From JAKLDO01 sp035354435 (lineage in GTDB: Bacteria > UBP6 > UBA1177): DNA of 7,529 bases. The position numbers and the translations under genes are program-made. The stretch covers positions 1 to 7,529 of the forward strand of contig DAOQAY010000139.1 of assembly GCA_035354435.1 (NCBI GenBank), read 5' to 3'. The notes under the pieces were generated by a model. That model did not search any database. It was not told the DNA's origin and worked only from the letters and a program-made list of their open reading frames with translations. Shown piece after piece: positions 1 to 6,334 of this stretch (within the stretch, counting starts at the first letter, position 1; each line of letters begins with the position of its first letter).

Positions 1-83
1 CCAAAGAAGTGATTTTTTGAAAAATTTAATCATAGAAACCTCATTTAAAGTTCATTCAGGTTTTACAGCTTTTAGTAAACAAA

Positions 84-120
84 AGCCATATAAATTATTA
101 AATGAATATGCTGTTTTTTT
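84..120 (+). terminator. Weak candidate terminator for an unseen upstream gene
   Basis: AGC-c-ATAT at 84-91 can pair with ATATGCT at 106-112 (seven pairs, one bulged C, 14-base loop). It is followed by a run of seven T (114-120), then C and six more T. The stem is AU-rich and weak, so this is only a possible intrinsic terminator. An upstream gene could end at the window edge: stops lie at 10-12 and 18-20 in the two frames other than that of alaS. No upstream coding sequence can be identified. Confidence 0.25.
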
Positions 121-125
121 CTTTT

Positions 126-154
126 TTCTTGAGAAATTCCGGTCTGCCTATAAT
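126..154 (+). promoter_or_regulatory. Candidate promoter of alaS
   Basis: A perfect TATAAT -10 hexamer lies at 149-154. The -35 region is poor: TTCTTG at 126-131 gives a 17-base spacer but matches TTGACA weakly, and the better TTGAGA at 129-134 leaves only 14 bases. A TG sits two bases upstream of the hexamer (145-146), one base off the usual extended -10 position. Transcription would start near 161, giving a leader of about 30 bases. The call rests mainly on the -10 and its place before alaS. Confidence 0.5.
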
Positions 155-179
155 ATTTTAGAAGTTTTTTCATGTTTTC

Positions 180-184
180 AGGAG
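180..184 (+). promoter_or_regulatory. Ribosome binding site that decides the alaS start
   Basis: AGGAG at 180-184 lies six bases before the ATG at 191. The reading frame is open further upstream, with a TTG at 17, but the upstream codons encode no AlaS-like sequence. This site and the family-typical N-terminus beginning MTNW fix the start at 191. Confidence 0.85.
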
Positions 185-190
185 ATTAAG

Positions 191-2821
191 ATGACAAACT
201 GGACTATTGACAAGGTTAGAGAGACTTTTTTAAATTATTTCAAGGATAAAGGGCATACAGAGGTTGCAAGTTCGCCGCTTCTTCCTGCCGGTGATAAGAC
301 ACTGCTTTTTACAAATGCGGGAATGAATCAGTTCAAGAATCTGTTTCTCGGGACTGAAAAGAGAAGCTACACCAGAGCGTGCAGTTCCCAGAAATGCGTC
401 AGGGCGGGCGGAAAGCATAACGATCTTGAAAATGTCGGTTTTACGACCCGTCACCACACTTTTTTTGAAATGCTCGGCAACTTTTCATTCGGCGATTATT
501 TTAAAGAAGATGCCATAAAATACGCATGGGAACTTGTGACTGAAGTTTATAAACTCGATAAAAACAGACTTTTTGTCACAGTTTTCAGAGATGACGATGA
601 AGCTGAAAAAATATGGATTGAAAAAGCAGGCGTTGATCCAAAAAGGATTTTCAGACTCGGCGAAAAAGATAATTTCTGGTCAATGGGCGACACTGGTCCG
701 TGCGGACCTTGCAGTGAAATTCATTACGATCTCGGCAAAGAATTTAAGGTGGCAAAACCCTTTCTTGACAACGGGATGCCTGATTTTGACTGCGGCAGAT
801 TCGTCGAGATATGGAATCTCGTTTTTATGCAGTTCAACCGTGACGAAACAGGAAAAATGACTCCGCTTCCGAATCCGAGCATTGATACAGGAATGGGACT
901 TGAAAGGACAACTGCGATTTTAAATGGAAAACTTTCAAATTACGACATTGACATATTTCAGGATCTCATAAGTTTCACCCGCTCCATCTGCCCTGTCGCA
1001 ATTACTGAAGACCTCAAACCGAGTCTTAATGTTATTGCCGACCACGCAAGAGCTGCTTCGTTCCTTATTGCTGACTCAATCACACCATCCAACGAAGGAC
1101 GCGGATATGTTCTTCGCAGAATTATGAGAAGGGCTATCAGACACGGTCACAAACTTGGATTCAGCGATCTCTTTTTTGATAAAGTATGTAATAAACTGAT
1201 CGGGCTTATGGGGACACACTACACTGAACTCAAAGTAAAATCAGAGCTTATTCTTAACATCGTGAAAGAAGAGGAAAAAAGGTTCAGAGCTACTCTTGAA
1301 AAAGGGCTTGCCCTCCTTGAAGACGGAATAAAGAGTGCTAAAAGCGAAAATAAAGACAAACTTTCAGGAGAACTTGTTTTCAAACTTTACGATACTTACG
1401 GTTTTCCGCCTGACTTGACCGGCACCATCCTTGAAGAAAAAGGCTTTTCCTATGACGAAGCAGGTTTTGACAAGGCGATGAACGAACAGAAAGCAAGAGG
1501 CAAGGCATCGTGGTGTGCAGATCTGGGATCGGAAAGGCTTACCGCTGTTTGCGGACTATCAGCAAACGGAATCAAAGAACCTGTCTTTGCAGGATATGAA
1601 AAAGATGAAGCGGATGGATCGATTGTTGCGCTCTTCAACGAAAAATTTGAACCGGTTTCTGAAATATTCAGCGATGAGTGCTTTGCTGTGTTAGATCCGG
1701 TCGTTTTCTATGCCGAATCAGGCGGACAGATGGCAGATCACGGAATTTTACAAAAAAACGGCGAAACCGCCGCAGAAGTCGTTGACTGCATAAAAGTTAA
1801 TGAATTCAGAATAGTACGCCTCAAAATAGTTACTCCGCTTAAAACAGGGGAACTGGTTTTTCAAAAAAATGATATGCCGAGAAGAAGTGCCATCAGGAAA
1901 AATCACTCGGCGACACATCTTCTCCATCACGCTCTGAAATCAGTGCTCGGAAGCCATGTCAATCAGGCCGGATCGCTTGTAGGGCCGGAAAGACTCCGCT
2001 TTGACTTCAATCACTATCAGGCTGTGACAAAAGAACAGATAAAAATGATAGAAACCGAAGTTAATTTCATGATCGGAAAAAATTCCGCTGTCAATACAGT
2101 TATAAAGTCTATTGAACAGGCAAAAAAAGATGGAGCTACAGCACTTTTCGGTGAAAAATACGGCGAGACTGTCCGTGTTGTCACAATGGGCAGTTCGAAA
2201 GAGCTTTGCGGCGGAACCCATGTATCATCGACCGGAGAGATCGGTCTCTTTAAAATAATAAAAGAGGAAGGAATTGCTGCAGGTGTCAGAAGAATAGAAG
2301 CTGTGACATCGCTCGGAGCTTTTGAGCTTTTCAGGGAATATGATGACACGATATCAGAACTTGCATCAATGCTCAACACCGAAAAGTCAATGGTGGTGAA
2401 AACCGCTTTAAAACTTGCCGACAATCTCAGATCGGTATCTGCGGAGCTCAGGCAGGTTTCCGAAAAGCTTGCATCAATGCAGGCTGAAAAGATAGAACCT
2501 CTTCTGATCAGAGACGGTACTAAAATATTTGTGATAGAAACAAAAAAGAACCGCGCAGACGCTCTCATTTTTGTAGATTCTCTCAAATCGAAATATGACA
2601 ATGCTCTCATCGTCGTGACAGGTGAAGATTCAGGAAAAGCGCTCGTGATTGTTGGTGTCACGGGAGCCGCAAAAGATAAATTCCACGCAGGGAACATGCT
2701 GAAATCGCTTCTTGAACCGTTCGGCGGAAAAGGCGGCGGAAAACCCGATATGGCTCAGGGCGGCGCACCGTCAGTAGATTTTGAGAAATTGAAAGAGCTT
2801 GTTGTCAAACCCGTTTCTTAG
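191..2821 (+). CDS. alaS: Alanyl-tRNA synthetase
   Basis: Cytoplasmic class IIc aminoacyl-tRNA synthetase that attaches alanine to tRNA-Ala using ATP and hydrolyses mischarged Ser- and Gly-tRNA-Ala. The product is 876 residues, the same length as E. coli AlaS. The aminoacylation core shows motif 1 (LLFTNAGMNQF, residues 38-48), motif 2 (RHHTFFEMLGNFSFGDYF, 87-104) and motif 3 (GMGLER, 234-239). The editing domain has both zinc-binding pairs: HSATH (H572, H576) and CGGTH (C673, H677), close to E. coli H564/H568 and C666/H670. The C-terminal C-Ala domain has its glycine-rich stretch at 845-858. All domains are present and no frameshift is seen. I chose ATG 191 over the upstream TTG at 17 because of the AGGAG site and the family N-terminus. 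The stop is TAG. pgk follows after 90 bases with its own promoter, so alaS is probably transcribed alone. Confidence 0.98.
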   Translation: MTNWTIDKVRETFLNYFKDKGHTEVASSPLLPAGDKTLLFTNAGMNQFKNLFLGTEKRSYTRACSSQKCVRAGGKHNDLENVGFTTRHHTFFEMLGNFSFGDYFKEDAIKYAWELVTEVYKLDKNRLFVTVFRDDDEAEKIWIEKAGVDPKRIFRLGEKDNFWSMGDTGPCGPCSEIHYDLGKEFKVAKPFLDNGMPDFDCGRFVEIWNLVFMQFNRDETGKMTPLPNPSIDTGMGLERTTAILNGKLSNYDIDIFQDLISFTRSICPVAITEDLKPSLNVIADHARAASFLIADSITPSNEGRGYVLRRIMRRAIRHGHKLGFSDLFFDKVCNKLIGLMGTHYTELKVKSELILNIVKEEEKRFRATLEKGLALLEDGIKSAKSENKDKLSGELVFKLYDTYGFPPDLTGTILEEKGFSYDEAGFDKAMNEQKARGKASWCADLGSERLTAVCGLSANGIKEPVFAGYEKDEADGSIVALFNEKFEPVSEIFSDECFAVLDPVVFYAESGGQMADHGILQKNGETAAEVVDCIKVNEFRIVRLKIVTPLKTGELVFQKNDMPRRSAIRKNHSATHLLHHALKSVLGSHVNQAGSLVGPERLRFDFNHYQAVTKEQIKMIETEVNFMIGKNSAVNTVIKSIEQAKKDGATALFGEKYGETVRVVTMGSSKELCGGTHVSSTGEIGLFKIIKEEGIAAGVRRIEAVTSLGAFELFREYDDTISELASMLNTEKSMVVKTALKLADNLRSVSAELRQVSEKLASMQAEKIEPLLIRDGTKIFVIETKKNRADALIFVDSLKSKYDNALIVVTGEDSGKALVIVGVTGAAKDKFHAGNMLKSLLEPFGGKGGGKPDMAQGGAPSVDFEKLKELVVKPVS

Positions 2822-2837
2822 ATCCATTCCCCTTTTT

Positions 2838-2866
2838 TTGACCTCGGTTCCAATTGGATATATACT
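2838..2866 (+). promoter_or_regulatory. Strong candidate promoter of pgk
   Basis: TTGACC (2838-2843) and TATACT (2861-2866) are separated by 17 bases, a near-consensus sigma70-type promoter with five of six matches in each hexamer. Transcription would start near 2873, giving a leader of about 39 bases before the pgk ATG. High expression would suit a glycolytic enzyme. No hairpin precedes the seven-T run at 2833-2839, so I see no intrinsic terminator for alaS, and some read-through into pgk is possible. Confidence 0.7.
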
Positions 2867-2900
2867 TTCTGCGTAAAAAGCTAAACCTGTCATAATATTT

Positions 2901-2906
2901 AGGAGG
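2901..2906 (+). promoter_or_regulatory. Perfect Shine-Dalgarno site of pgk
   Basis: AGGAGG, the full anti-Shine-Dalgarno complement, sits five bases before the ATG at 2912. It supports that start and suggests efficient translation. Confidence 0.85.
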
Positions 2907-2911
2907 AACCT

Positions 2912-4195
2912 ATGGAAAGTTTGAATCTTCGCTCGATCCGTGAAGTCGATCTCAAAGGCAAGGTAGTTCTCATGCGTGCTGACCACAATGTCGTGAAAAA
3001 AGGGAAGATCAACGACCCTTACAGAATTGATGCTACGATCCCGACCATTTTCTACATCACCGCAAAAGGCGGCAAGATAATACTGATGACCCATGTGGGA
3101 AGACCGAAAGATAAAAAAACAGGCGAGATCAAGACCGGAAGTGATTCCGCAGTCGATCCGGTGGTTGACTATCTTCAACAGAAACTGGGCATTTCGATCA
3201 GGATACCTGAATTTACAGTTGACGGGAATGCAGGAATAACTGAGATCGGCAATAAAATGGAAAGTCTGATAAAAGATCTTAAAAACGGAAAAACCGACAT
3301 GCTTTATCTTCCCAACACCAGATGGTTCGCTGGAGAAGAGGCGAAAGGTGATGTGCGTGAGAAATTCGCGCGTGAGCTTGCAGGCCTTGCAGATATTTTC
3401 GTAAATGATGCTTTCGGTTCATGGCAGGCACATGCTTCAACAGTTCATGTGACAAAGAATATCCCGAGCTATGCAGGAATTCTCATGGAAAAAGAGATCG
3501 AAAATCTGAAAAAGATATATGAACCGGCAAGGCCGCTCGTTTCAGTCGTAGCAGGCTCAAAATTCGACACCAAGATTGAGCCTCTTTCAGCTCTCCTTGA
3601 AAAATCGGATCATCTTGTACTCGGAGGTGTCATTTATAATGCGTATCTCTGTGCAAAATACGGCATAACGATCAAAGGTGTCGATGAGGCAGACCTTGAA
3701 TCAGCGAAGAAATTCGTTGATTTCGCTTCAAAGTTCCCGGGCAGAATAGTCGAGCTTCCTTTTATCGTCGAATCTGACACTATGGATGGAAAAGTTGAAG
3801 GTCAGTACAGAACTCACGACATCAGGACTCTCAAAGCAGGCACCGCTCTCAATTTCGTCCTTGATGCTGATAAGAAATCATTTGCCGAATCAAGTGTCAG
3901 TGAAGTTTTCACAAATGCAAAAACCATTTTTGTAAATGCCGTCATGGGATTCACACCCCATTTCACCGAAGGAACTATCGCAATGGACAAACTCATTGAT
4001 TCCAACAAGGATGCGATGAAACTTTTCGGCGGCGGCGACACACTCGAAGAACTCAAGAAACTCCTTCCCGGAGTCTACATGAAAGCGCTCGACAACAAGA
4101 AATACTACTTCTTCACAGGCGGCGGCGCAGTCCTCACCGCGATCGAAGAAGGAACCCCGGCAGGCATGGAACCCGTCAAAGTACTTCTGAAGTGA
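2912..4195 (+). CDS. pgk: Phosphoglycerate kinase, divergent form
   Basis: Cytoplasmic glycolytic and gluconeogenic enzyme that transfers phosphate between 1,3-bisphosphoglycerate and ADP to give 3-phosphoglycerate and ATP. Family marks on the N-terminal, substrate-binding side are RADHN (residues 22-26, usually RVDFN), YRI (37-39), THVGRP (60-65), LPNTRWF (133-139) and VNDAFG (164-169). Marks on the C-terminal, nucleotide-binding side are AGSKFDTKI (from 214, with both lysines K217 and K221), NAVMG (342-346), GGGDT (373-377) and TGGGA (402-406). At 427 residues it is longer than the usual bacterial 387-400. It departs from the family in several places: GSWQAHAS replaces the common GTAHRAHAS, losing one residue and the conserved arginine; the WNGPMG motif reads VNAVMG, with no glutamate shortly after it; and the usual GLDIGP segment is unrecognisable. 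The fold assignment is firm. Full PGK activity is likely but inferred. It appears monocistronic, with its own promoter and no gap or tpi gene beside it. Confidence 0.92.
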   Translation: MESLNLRSIREVDLKGKVVLMRADHNVVKKGKINDPYRIDATIPTIFYITAKGGKIILMTHVGRPKDKKTGEIKTGSDSAVDPVVDYLQQKLGISIRIPEFTVDGNAGITEIGNKMESLIKDLKNGKTDMLYLPNTRWFAGEEAKGDVREKFARELAGLADIFVNDAFGSWQAHASTVHVTKNIPSYAGILMEKEIENLKKIYEPARPLVSVVAGSKFDTKIEPLSALLEKSDHLVLGGVIYNAYLCAKYGITIKGVDEADLESAKKFVDFASKFPGRIVELPFIVESDTMDGKVEGQYRTHDIRTLKAGTALNFVLDADKKSFAESSVSEVFTNAKTIFVNAVMGFTPHFTEGTIAMDKLIDSNKDAMKLFGGGDTLEELKKLLPGVYMKALDNKKYYFFTGGGAVLTAIEEGTPAGMEPVKVLLK

Positions 4196-4292
4196 CCCTC
4201 ATCCCGGACTAGGAGCATTCACACTTTGAATCGATAGAATTACCAGAAAGAAGGTTTCTTATCAGCTCATTTTACTCATATTTACAACAATC

Positions 4293-4320
4293 TTTACAGC
4301 TTCAATTAATCTGCTAAAAT
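4293..4320 (+). promoter_or_regulatory. Candidate promoter of the hsdMS operon
   Basis: TTTACA (4293-4298) and TAAAAT (4315-4320) are 16 bases apart. TGC directly before the -10 makes it an extended -10 element. Transcription would begin near 4327, about 40 bases before the hsdM ATG. A second TTTACA at 4281-4286 is too far from this -10. The rest of the 171-base gap after pgk holds no gene that I can support and no convincing terminator. Confidence 0.6.
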
Positions 4321-4355
4321 CTGCCAGCTATGTATCAATTTCTTATGGGTTGTCC

Positions 4356-4360
4356 GGAGG
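4356..4360 (+). promoter_or_regulatory. Ribosome binding site of hsdM
   Basis: GGAGG lies six bases before the ATG at 4367 and fixes that start. It is the only strong Shine-Dalgarno sequence in the gap between pgk and hsdM. Confidence 0.8.
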
Positions 4361-4366
4361 ATTTCT

Positions 4367-6334
4367 ATGGATTATAATGTGCACAATACAATAACAAATT
4401 TTATCTGGAATATAGCTGACGATGTTCTCAGAGATGTATATGTCAGAGGCAAATATCGCGATGTAATTCTTCCTATGACCGTAATAAGACGGTTGGATGC
4501 TCTTTTGGAGCCGACAAAAGAGGCTGTTCTTTCTTTAAAAAAACAACTTGATAATGCCGGGATTGTTAATCAGGATGCTGCTTTGTGTCAAGCTTCAGGG
4601 GAAGCATTTTTTAACAAATCCCCTTTTACACTCAAAGACTTGAAAAACAGAGCTAAAATTCAACAGTTGAAAGCTGATTTTGAAGCATATCTTGATGGAT
4701 TTTCTCCAAATGTTCAGGAGATTCTTGATAAATTTAAATTCCGTAATCAGATTCCCACACTTGTAGAAGCAGGAATTCTTGGTTCAATGATTGAAAAATT
4801 TATTAATCCTGCAATAAATCTCAGTCCGAAACCCGTGCTTGATTCCAACGGCAATGAAAAAATTCCCGGGCTTGATAATCACAGCATGGGAATGATTTTT
4901 GAAGAGCTTATACGCCGATTCAATGAGGAAAACAATGAAGAGGCGGGAGAACACTTTACGCCTCGTGATGTTGTGAAGCTAATGGCAGACCTGATTTTTC
5001 TCCCGATAGCAGACAAAATTGAGTCAGGAACATATCTTGTTTATGATGGAGCATGCGGAACCGGTGGAATGCTGACTGTGGCTGAAGAAAGACTCCACAA
5101 ACTGGCAAAAGATGCAGGGAAGGAGGTGTCAATACATCTTTACGGACAGGAAATTCAACCTGAAACTTATGCTATTGCAAAAGCGGATCTTCTGTTGAAA
5201 GGTGAAGGTATTGAAGCCGAAAATATTGCATACGGCTCCACTCTTTCCAGTGATGGTTTTATCTCAAACAAGTTTGACTTTATGCTTTCAAATCCGCCAT
5301 ACGGAAAAAGCTGGAAAACCGATCTTGAAAGAATGGGTGGGAAAAATGATATTAAAGATCCGAGATTTATTATCGAATTCGCAGATGATCCAGAATATAA
5401 AATGCTCACAAGATCAAGTGACGGTCAGTTAATGTTTCTGGTAAACAAGCTGATGAAAATGAAAGAAAAGAGCAAGCTCGGCAGCCGTATCGCACAAGTT
5501 CATAACGGATCATCTCTTTTTACAGGTGATGCCGGACAGGGAGAGAGCAATATCCGCAGATGGATAATTGAAAATGACTGGCTTGAAGCCATTGTTGCTC
5601 TGCCTGAGAATATTTTTTACAACACTGGAATTGCGACATATATCTGGGTGCTTACCAATAAAAAATCTAAAAACAGAAAAGGAAAAGTGCAACTGATAGA
5701 TGCGACCAAATGGTATCAGTCACTCCGTAAAAATATGGGTAAGAAAAACTGTGAGCTGAATGAAGATCACATCAAAGAAATCTGCAAACTCATTATTACT
5801 CCGCAAGAAACAGAGCAGTCAAAGATTTTTCCCAATGAAGCATTCGGATATTATAAAGTTCATGTATTTAGACCGCTGAAAGTAAAAAACATTGATCCTG
5901 AAAATGTTTATTCAACAAAAGAAATCAAAGACTTTAAAGATAAAAATATGATTGTTGAAGAAGGTGTTCCTGTCATAAAGAAGATTCACAAAAAAGGAAC
6001 AGAACCAAATCCTTTGCATGGACTGTTTGAAGTCAAAATCAACGGGAAGAAACAGGTTGTGGAATATCATTCCGACACAGAACTCAGCGACACCGAACAA
6101 GTTCCGCTGCTTGAAAAAGGAGGGATCAGCGAATTTATAGAAAGAGAAGTACTTCCATACACACCTGATGCGTGGATAGATCAGGCAAAAACACAAATCG
6201 GCTATGAAATATCATTCACCCGCCATTTTTATAAACCGGCACCAATGAGAACACTTGAAGAAATAAAAGCCGACATCTTCGCACTTGAAAAAGAAACAGA
6301 TGGACTGCTTGAAGAAATTGTCGGGGAAAAGTAA
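4367..6334 (+). CDS. hsdM: Type I restriction-modification methyltransferase subunit M
   Basis: DNA N6-adenine methyltransferase subunit. Two copies join one HsdS to form the modification enzyme, and HsdR is added for restriction. The 655-residue product begins with a helical HsdM N-terminal domain (about 8-150), followed by the conserved block DNHSMGMIFEEL (170-181) and HFTPRDVV (196-203), which leads into the catalytic domain. Motif I for S-adenosylmethionine is DGACGTGG (227-234) and catalytic motif IV is NPPY (309-312), the gamma-class adenine methylase form. It is longer than E. coli EcoKI HsdM (529). The extra C-terminal part carries LSDTEQVP (573-580) and YEISFTRHFYKP (613-624), features I recognise from a common long HsdM subfamily, and ends in a charged helix likely to contact HsdS. 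All key residues are intact. It lies first in an operon with hsdS, which starts on its last base. Sampled stretches are more AT-rich than pgk, consistent with an acquired module. Confidence 0.95.
   Translation: MDYNVHNTITNFIWNIADDVLRDVYVRGKYRDVILPMTVIRRLDALLEPTKEAVLSLKKQLDNAGIVNQDAALCQASGEAFFNKSPFTLKDLKNRAKIQQLKADFEAYLDGFSPNVQEILDKFKFRNQIPTLVEAGILGSMIEKFINPAINLSPKPVLDSNGNEKIPGLDNHSMGMIFEELIRRFNEENNEEAGEHFTPRDVVKLMADLIFLPIADKIESGTYLVYDGACGTGGMLTVAEERLHKLAKDAGKEVSIHLYGQEIQPETYAIAKADLLLKGEGIEAENIAYGSTLSSDGFISNKFDFMLSNPPYGKSWKTDLERMGGKNDIKDPRFIIEFADDPEYKMLTRSSDGQLMFLVNKLMKMKEKSKLGSRIAQVHNGSSLFTGDAGQGESNIRRWIIENDWLEAIVALPENIFYNTGIATYIWVLTNKKSKNRKGKVQLIDATKWYQSLRKNMGKKNCELNEDHIKEICKLIITPQETEQSKIFPNEAFGYYKVHVFRPLKVKNIDPENVYSTKEIKDFKDKNMIVEEGVPVIKKIHKKGTEPNPLHGLFEVKINGKKQVVEYHSDTELSDTEQVPLLEKGGISEFIEREVLPYTPDAWIDQAKTQIGYEISFTRHFYKPAPMRTLEEIKADIFALEKETDGLLEEIVGEK

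Noticed and set aside
17..190. TTG start giving a 58-residue N-terminal extension of AlaS
   Set aside because: There is no Shine-Dalgarno before it, a good one lies before ATG 191, the 876-residue form matches the family length, and a TATAAT sits inside the supposed extension.
2017..2697. Long minus-strand reading frame opposite alaS (226 codons)
   Set aside because: It lies wholly inside conserved AlaS coding sequence, is serine- and phenylalanine-rich as antisense shadows are, and has no recognisable domain.
2833..2839. T7 run after alaS as an intrinsic terminator
   Set aside because: No GC-rich inverted repeat precedes it. The run merges into the -35 of the pgk promoter.
4247..4262. AAGAA-ggt-TTCTT hairpin after pgk as a terminator
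   Set aside because: The stem is only five AT-rich pairs with a three-base loop and no T-run follows.
4330..4377. 15-codon ORF (MYQFLMGCPEDFYGL) overlapping the hsdM start, a possible leader peptide
   Set aside because: It has no ribosome binding site and no run of regulatory codons. It uses the hsdM Shine-Dalgarno region as coding sequence and is short enough to be chance.
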